Translations under genes and position numbers: made by a program
Notes under the pieces: model-generated
What the model was told of the DNA's origin: nothing
What the model saw: only the letters and a program-made list of their open reading frames with translations
The model's database searches: none
NCBI GenBank assembly: GCA_029706075.1
Contig: JAINUG010000257.1
Location: 1,151,535 to 1,215,534 of the forward strand
DNA: 64,000 nt
Source: Aldrovandia affinis
Taxonomy: Eukaryota > Chordata > Actinopteri > Notacanthiformes > Halosauridae
Reading direction: 5' to 3'
Part shown: positions 60,385 through 64,000 of the stretch, piece after piece
Numbering within the stretch: the first letter of the stretch is position 1
Layout of the letters: each line of letters begins with the position of its first letter

Positions 60385-62887
60385 GTAAATGATGATGACG
60401 GTGATCAGGCCGATCAACTACTTTTATGTACAGTAGTTCACCTCTTTTATCCAGTTTTACACTGAATCAGTATGTAAAAATAAATAAATACAACGCAGAC
60501 TCCGAGGTCTCAAAATACAGAGGTCATGACCTCGGTGTCCTTAGTGGTAGATATGGGCATGACAACATCAAGGTGGGCTATGCTGTGTTGCAGTTAGTGC
60601 ACACTATGCTTGATATTGGTATCTACGGTATAAGTAGTGGCTTGGTCGTAAAGTGCACCTGCCTTGTGTGCTCCACTCCGGGACCCATGTCATAGGGGCA
60701 CTTCAGTGCCAGTTGCATTGCCAACCCTACAATTGGGTAACTAGCAGTATTGTAAAAACGGACAGTAATCATTTTGGGGTCAGTTTGTGTCAGTGTCATC
60801 GCCCTAATACATTTTGAAATGTGACATTTTTAAACGGTTGCCAGTAATGTGACATCGCCTCACCCAGACAACATCTCCCAAGGGGTGAGACTAGCTGAGT
60901 AAAGAAACACTGAAGCACTCAAATGTCATTGCATGTATAAGATAAATGTGACAACTCTGTCAGACTGATGTTTGACGCTGCAAGCGTTGTCCCCTGCACA
61001 GAAGATGTTTCTTTGTTCAGAAATAGGATGTGTTGAGGCTTGTAAACTGCAATTTTAAGCAGTTTTTCATAATGCAACGGGGCCATATTGTGTTTTCAAC
61101 TCACACAAATTTGCTGTATGGACAACGTGCTCTTATATTCGGCACACAATATTATACCGTTTTCACCTTTTTCCTGAGGTATGCCAGTACAAAAGTAGAA
61201 ACGCACATTAACTTTTGAACCGTTAGAATGTCAATGCCATAATATTTTAGTTTTATGAGATAAAGTAGTGGCAAACATTAGGTGAGATGGTGACCTGGTC
61301 CTGTAGTTTGTGATGGTCAGCTTGTTGTTTTTGACAGTCAAAGAAGAAAGGCCTTAGCCTGGAGGAGAAGCGTAGTCGAATGATGGAGATATTCTTTGAG
61401 ACGGTGAGTATGTTAACACTAAGCTGTGTGACAGAGACTAGCTGTGTCACAGCCAAGGTTACTGTCCTCTGGTTAAGTTTTTTTTAAACGTTAATTTTTA
61501 TTTATTTTTTAATAAGTTTTCCACATTAAATATCAGTTCTGTATCATTTCTGAGTGAATTATTCACAGTGTGTTTGATAGAATGGTGTATTTTTAGCCAC
61601 ATCGAGTCAAACTGCATAACTGTTGTTTGCAATTGGGAGACCTACCTGATGGGGTCAGTGCTGATCTGTGTAAGCTATTCAATGAAACGGAGTATGTATA
61701 AAAATAAATTAAAAAAACAGTAGATAAATTAAGTATATTGAATGCACAGCAGTGTGAATATTTTTATGTATTATCATTTTATACTTCAGTGTTATTTCAA
61801 AGTAGCAGTTTTTTTAAAAGTACTGTAATAGGTCCCAGCATACCATTTTGGTGAACTCCTTTACTGACAGAGCCACTTGGGAACAATCACTAGAGATAAC
61901 GACACTTTAAAAATTGATTATTTTTGTTATATAAACTATAAGTTTATCTTTTAAATTATAAAGGAAGCTAACAGCGAGGGGGAGGGAGCGGCTGCATTTT
62001 GTTAACACACATTTTTTGTCCAGCCCTCAAGTTTGTGGGTAGAATAATTTGTCTTGCGCCTCAGCTGCTGTGTTAATGGAGGGGGATGAAAGGGTGTGGG
62101 ATGGTAATTGCGGGTATGTTACAGTGATATGTCCTAAATAATACAGCTTAGCAGTGATGTGTGGTTCATCGTTATTGCAGCTCTGAGAACAACTGACTTT
62201 TATTTTCACTTTGGACAGCGGCTGTGTAAAACCACCTCTATCTTGTATCAACACCGCAAGTGTTGTGTCATTTTGTCTCAACAAAATCAACCTTTGCATC
62301 ACGTGTATTGCCAGGATACAAAATGTACATTTTGTTGGATGTAGATAATGTTCTCCTTTTTCCTACTATGCAGATATGCACTGCATTTTTGCTGGTAAAA
62401 TACTTGTATGGTGGCAAAGGTATAGATTGTGGCAACAAGAATTTAAATAACATTTTTAAGGGAGGTGGGCATGAAGAAAGCCTATGTTTTTAAACTGCCT
62501 TTGAAACATGGGCTTTCTTACCATCTCACCTCTTTAAGTTACCATAATTATGTTATGTTGCTTAATACTATGCCAACGTTGCCTAATATGCACTTGACTA
62601 AATTAACCTGCCAAACTGATTGTGAAGAAAATAAATGTAACTTGTATTTAATTGTAGAAATTAAGGACAAATTTTGATTGAATCCAACTTATCCAACAAT
62701 CCTATTTGGAATAGTCTTTAACCAGTACATTTTTCTGCCATATTCATACCCCATGACTTCCAATATTATTGGTGCATGAATTTGTAGCAATAATCCTAAC
62801 AGCTTTCTTTGCTGTTTTCTTTTACCCAGAAAGATGTGTTTCAGCTGAAGGACATTGAAAAGATTGCTCCAAAGACCAAAGGAATCA
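55189..62887 (+). CDS. mnd1: Meiotic nuclear division protein 1, 5' part with duplicated exons
   Basis: MND1 pairs with HOP2 (PSMC3IP) and helps DMC1 and RAD51 carry out strand exchange in meiosis. The sequence shows exon 1 (start codon only), exon 2 (SKKKGLSLEEKRSRMMEIFF then ET) and exon 3 (KDVFQLKDIEKIAPKTKGI), together the first 42 residues and the start of the N-terminal winged helix, almost as in human. Exons 1 and 2 occur twice (55189/57528 and 58533/61338) in the tandem duplication, with identical coding bases and intact splice sites. Later exons lie beyond 64000. The order trim2 then mnd1 matches human. Exon 2 is phase 0/0, so A and B copies could be joined in frame; which copy is used cannot be told from the sequence. 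Confidence 0.93.
56526..56566. repeat. (CA)n microsatellite, copy A
   Basis: A CA run in mnd1 intron 1 of copy A. The copy B counterpart at about 60339-60381 has a different length and an extra interruption. Confidence 0.92.
57528..57593 (+). CDS. mnd1: mnd1 exon 2, copy A
   Basis: The acceptor TTTTTGACAG ends at 57527 and the donor GTGAGT starts at 57594. Its 22 codons begin SKKKGLSLEEKRSRMM, phase 0 at both ends. It is identical to copy B. Confidence 0.93.
58533..58535 (+). CDS. mnd1: mnd1 exon 1 coding part, copy B (start codon only)
   Basis: The same ATG/GTAAGT arrangement as at 55189, in the second duplication unit. About 10 bp are missing just upstream compared with copy A. Confidence 0.8.
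60339..60381. repeat. (CA)n microsatellite, copy B
   Basis: The counterpart of 56526-56566, with a different repeat number. Confidence 0.92.
61338..61403 (+). CDS. mnd1: mnd1 exon 2, copy B
   Basis: The acceptor ends at 61337 and the donor GTGAGT starts at 61404. The coding sequence is identical to 57528-57593. It is the copy nearest to exon 3. Confidence 0.93.
61509..62829. other. mnd1 intron 2, single-copy part
   Basis: AT-rich intron sequence after the duplication, with no exon or element recognised. Confidence 0.6.
62830..62887 (+). CDS. mnd1: mnd1 exon 3
   Basis: The acceptor TTTTACCCAG ends at 62829 and the donor GTGAGT starts at 62888. It encodes KDVFQLKDIEKIAPKTKGI plus one base. 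It is single copy, outside the duplication. Confidence 0.95.
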
Positions 62888-64000
62888 GTGAGTACTGATC
62901 CATAGTGACCTTGTTTTGACATGGATCATCTTTCTCTCTTACACACGCTCATACACACATTATACACACTATTGGTACATCCAAATACAGAATGGAGTAA
63001 GGGATGATTGATTAAGGGATGGGCCCGATGTTTGTTGAAACTTGCGAATGGCACAAACGTTGCACAGATGAGCGACTAGAATCTTCTTTTGTGCAGGTAA
63101 GTGGAGCGTTTTCATTAATTCTCCCCGTGGTATAAGGCAGTTGCCTTTACCCTGATTGGATCCAGAGGACATCTGCAGTGCTATGATTATGAGATGTTGC
63201 CAGATTCAATCAGATACTGAGTGGTAGTACACAAAATCTGGGATCGACAAACATAAACTCTGCATTCTCTGACCAAGTGTTGACCAAATTTATTCTACAC
63301 AATAAAAATTACATTCTCACATTGAAAGAGGTTTTTGATTCATGCCATATGCATCCACCCAGACATGTCTCTCTCTCTTAATCTTGACATTTTGTCTCTT
63401 AAAATGTATGTTCTTATGTTTAGAGTGAATGCATGTTGCATGTCTTCAAGTTTATAATACATTCATGCACAGAGGTTCTCATGTTTACAATGCGTTTGTG
63501 TTGCAGGGTGTGAAACTAACTTTTTGTTGAACCAGCCAGTCTGGTGGATGAAAAAAAAATTGGACACTTGGACATTTTACCAGACACTATTTTTTCACAC
63601 AATATGAAAATGAAAATCGTAGAACCGTATGAGCATGCTTTGTAGAACCGTATGAGCATGATTTGTGGTCGTTTACGGGCCGCAAGGGCCCCTCGAACAT
63701 ACGGTAGCTTTGTAGCCTGCAGCTACCTAGCCACCTTAGATGCTATAAACCAGGGGTGTCAAACTTATTCCATCGTGGGCCGAGTGTATGCAGGTTTTTG
63801 TTGCAACCAGTGCACAACACCAGGTGATTTCAATGAGTTCCCCTCCTTGGTTGAAGAAGGAAGCTAATTAGTGAAATCACCTGGTGTAGTGCACTGGTTG
63901 CAACAAAAACCTGCATACACTTGGCCCACGATGGAATTAATTTAACACCCCTGCTATGAACAAACAAGATGGTGGGCAGCTAGCATTCCTACAATAGATT
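62888..64000. other. mnd1 intron 3 (partial)
   Basis: No further mnd1 exon was found before the window ends. It holds a small direct repeat (GTAGAACCGTATGAGCATG at about 63620 and 63642) and a hAT-type MITE. Confidence 0.6.
63751..63953. mobile_element. Foldback hAT-type MITE, 203 bp
   Basis: It starts CAGGGGTGTCAAACTTATTC and ends ATTTAACACCCCTG; arms of about 80 bp are reverse complements (for example GCAGGTTTTTGTTGCAACCA). Flanking octamers CTATAAAC (63743-63750) and CTATGAAC (63954-63961) differ at one base, fitting an 8-bp hAT duplication. Confidence 0.92.

Larger units (their letters stand above)
57698..61508. repeat. Large tandem duplication, copy B (3.81 kb)
   Basis: The second copy of 54348-57697, with the same exons and a repeated poly(A) signal (58066-58071). 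Most extra length is at about 59455-59890, including a doubled TGTATAGGATAACTTAATA segment, plus a smaller one near 59950-60050. Confidence 0.97.

Overview
This window is nuclear DNA of a ray-finned (teleost) fish. All genes are intron-split on the + strand. The intergenic DNA and introns are full of typical teleost repeats: a V-SINE, tRNA-derived SINEs, L2-type LINE fragments, Tc1/mariner remnants, hAT-type foldback elements, and long (GT)n/(CA)n tracts. The gene order FHDC1 - TRIM2 - MND1 is the same as on human 4q31.3, so this is an old conserved block. The species cannot be named from the sequence.

Region 1 (1-9.8 kb) holds the 3' part of fhdc1 (inverted formin INF1). Nine coding exons carry most of the FH2 actin-assembly domain and the long C-terminal tail; the N-terminal exons lie upstream of the window. 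Region 2 (9.8-18.9 kb) is repeat-rich with no convincing gene. Region 3 (18.9-22.7 kb) is a small secreted C-type-lectin-domain gene with a TATA box, signal peptide and poly(A) signals. One coding exon has a single-base deletion, so it is a pseudogene, a null allele or a sequence error. Region 4 (22.7-37.4 kb) is repeat-rich and may hold untranslated 5' exons of trim2. Region 5 (37.4-50.7 kb) is trim2, with a complete 742-residue reading frame in eleven coding exons (RING, B-box, coiled coil, filamin repeat, NHL propeller). Region 6 (50.7-64 kb) holds the trim2 3' region and the start of mnd1, which encodes a meiotic recombination factor.

The most notable feature is a head-to-tail duplication at 54.35-61.51 kb. 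Two diverged copies (3.35 and 3.81 kb) each contain a putative trim2 poly(A) site, the mnd1 promoter region, mnd1 exon 1 (only the start codon) and mnd1 exon 2. Exon 2 is 66 bp and phase 0/0, so both copies could be spliced into one transcript in frame. The duplication is either real or an assembly artefact in which two haplotypes were placed in series. Other points of interest are a GC-AG intron in trim2, a partial repeat of the edge of trim2 exon 2 in the preceding intron, a coding 27-bp minisatellite in fhdc1, and several repeats with clear target-site duplications. I found no CRISPR array, operon, viral gene or evident new biological system. The genes do not form one pathway; they are neighbours by ancestral synteny.
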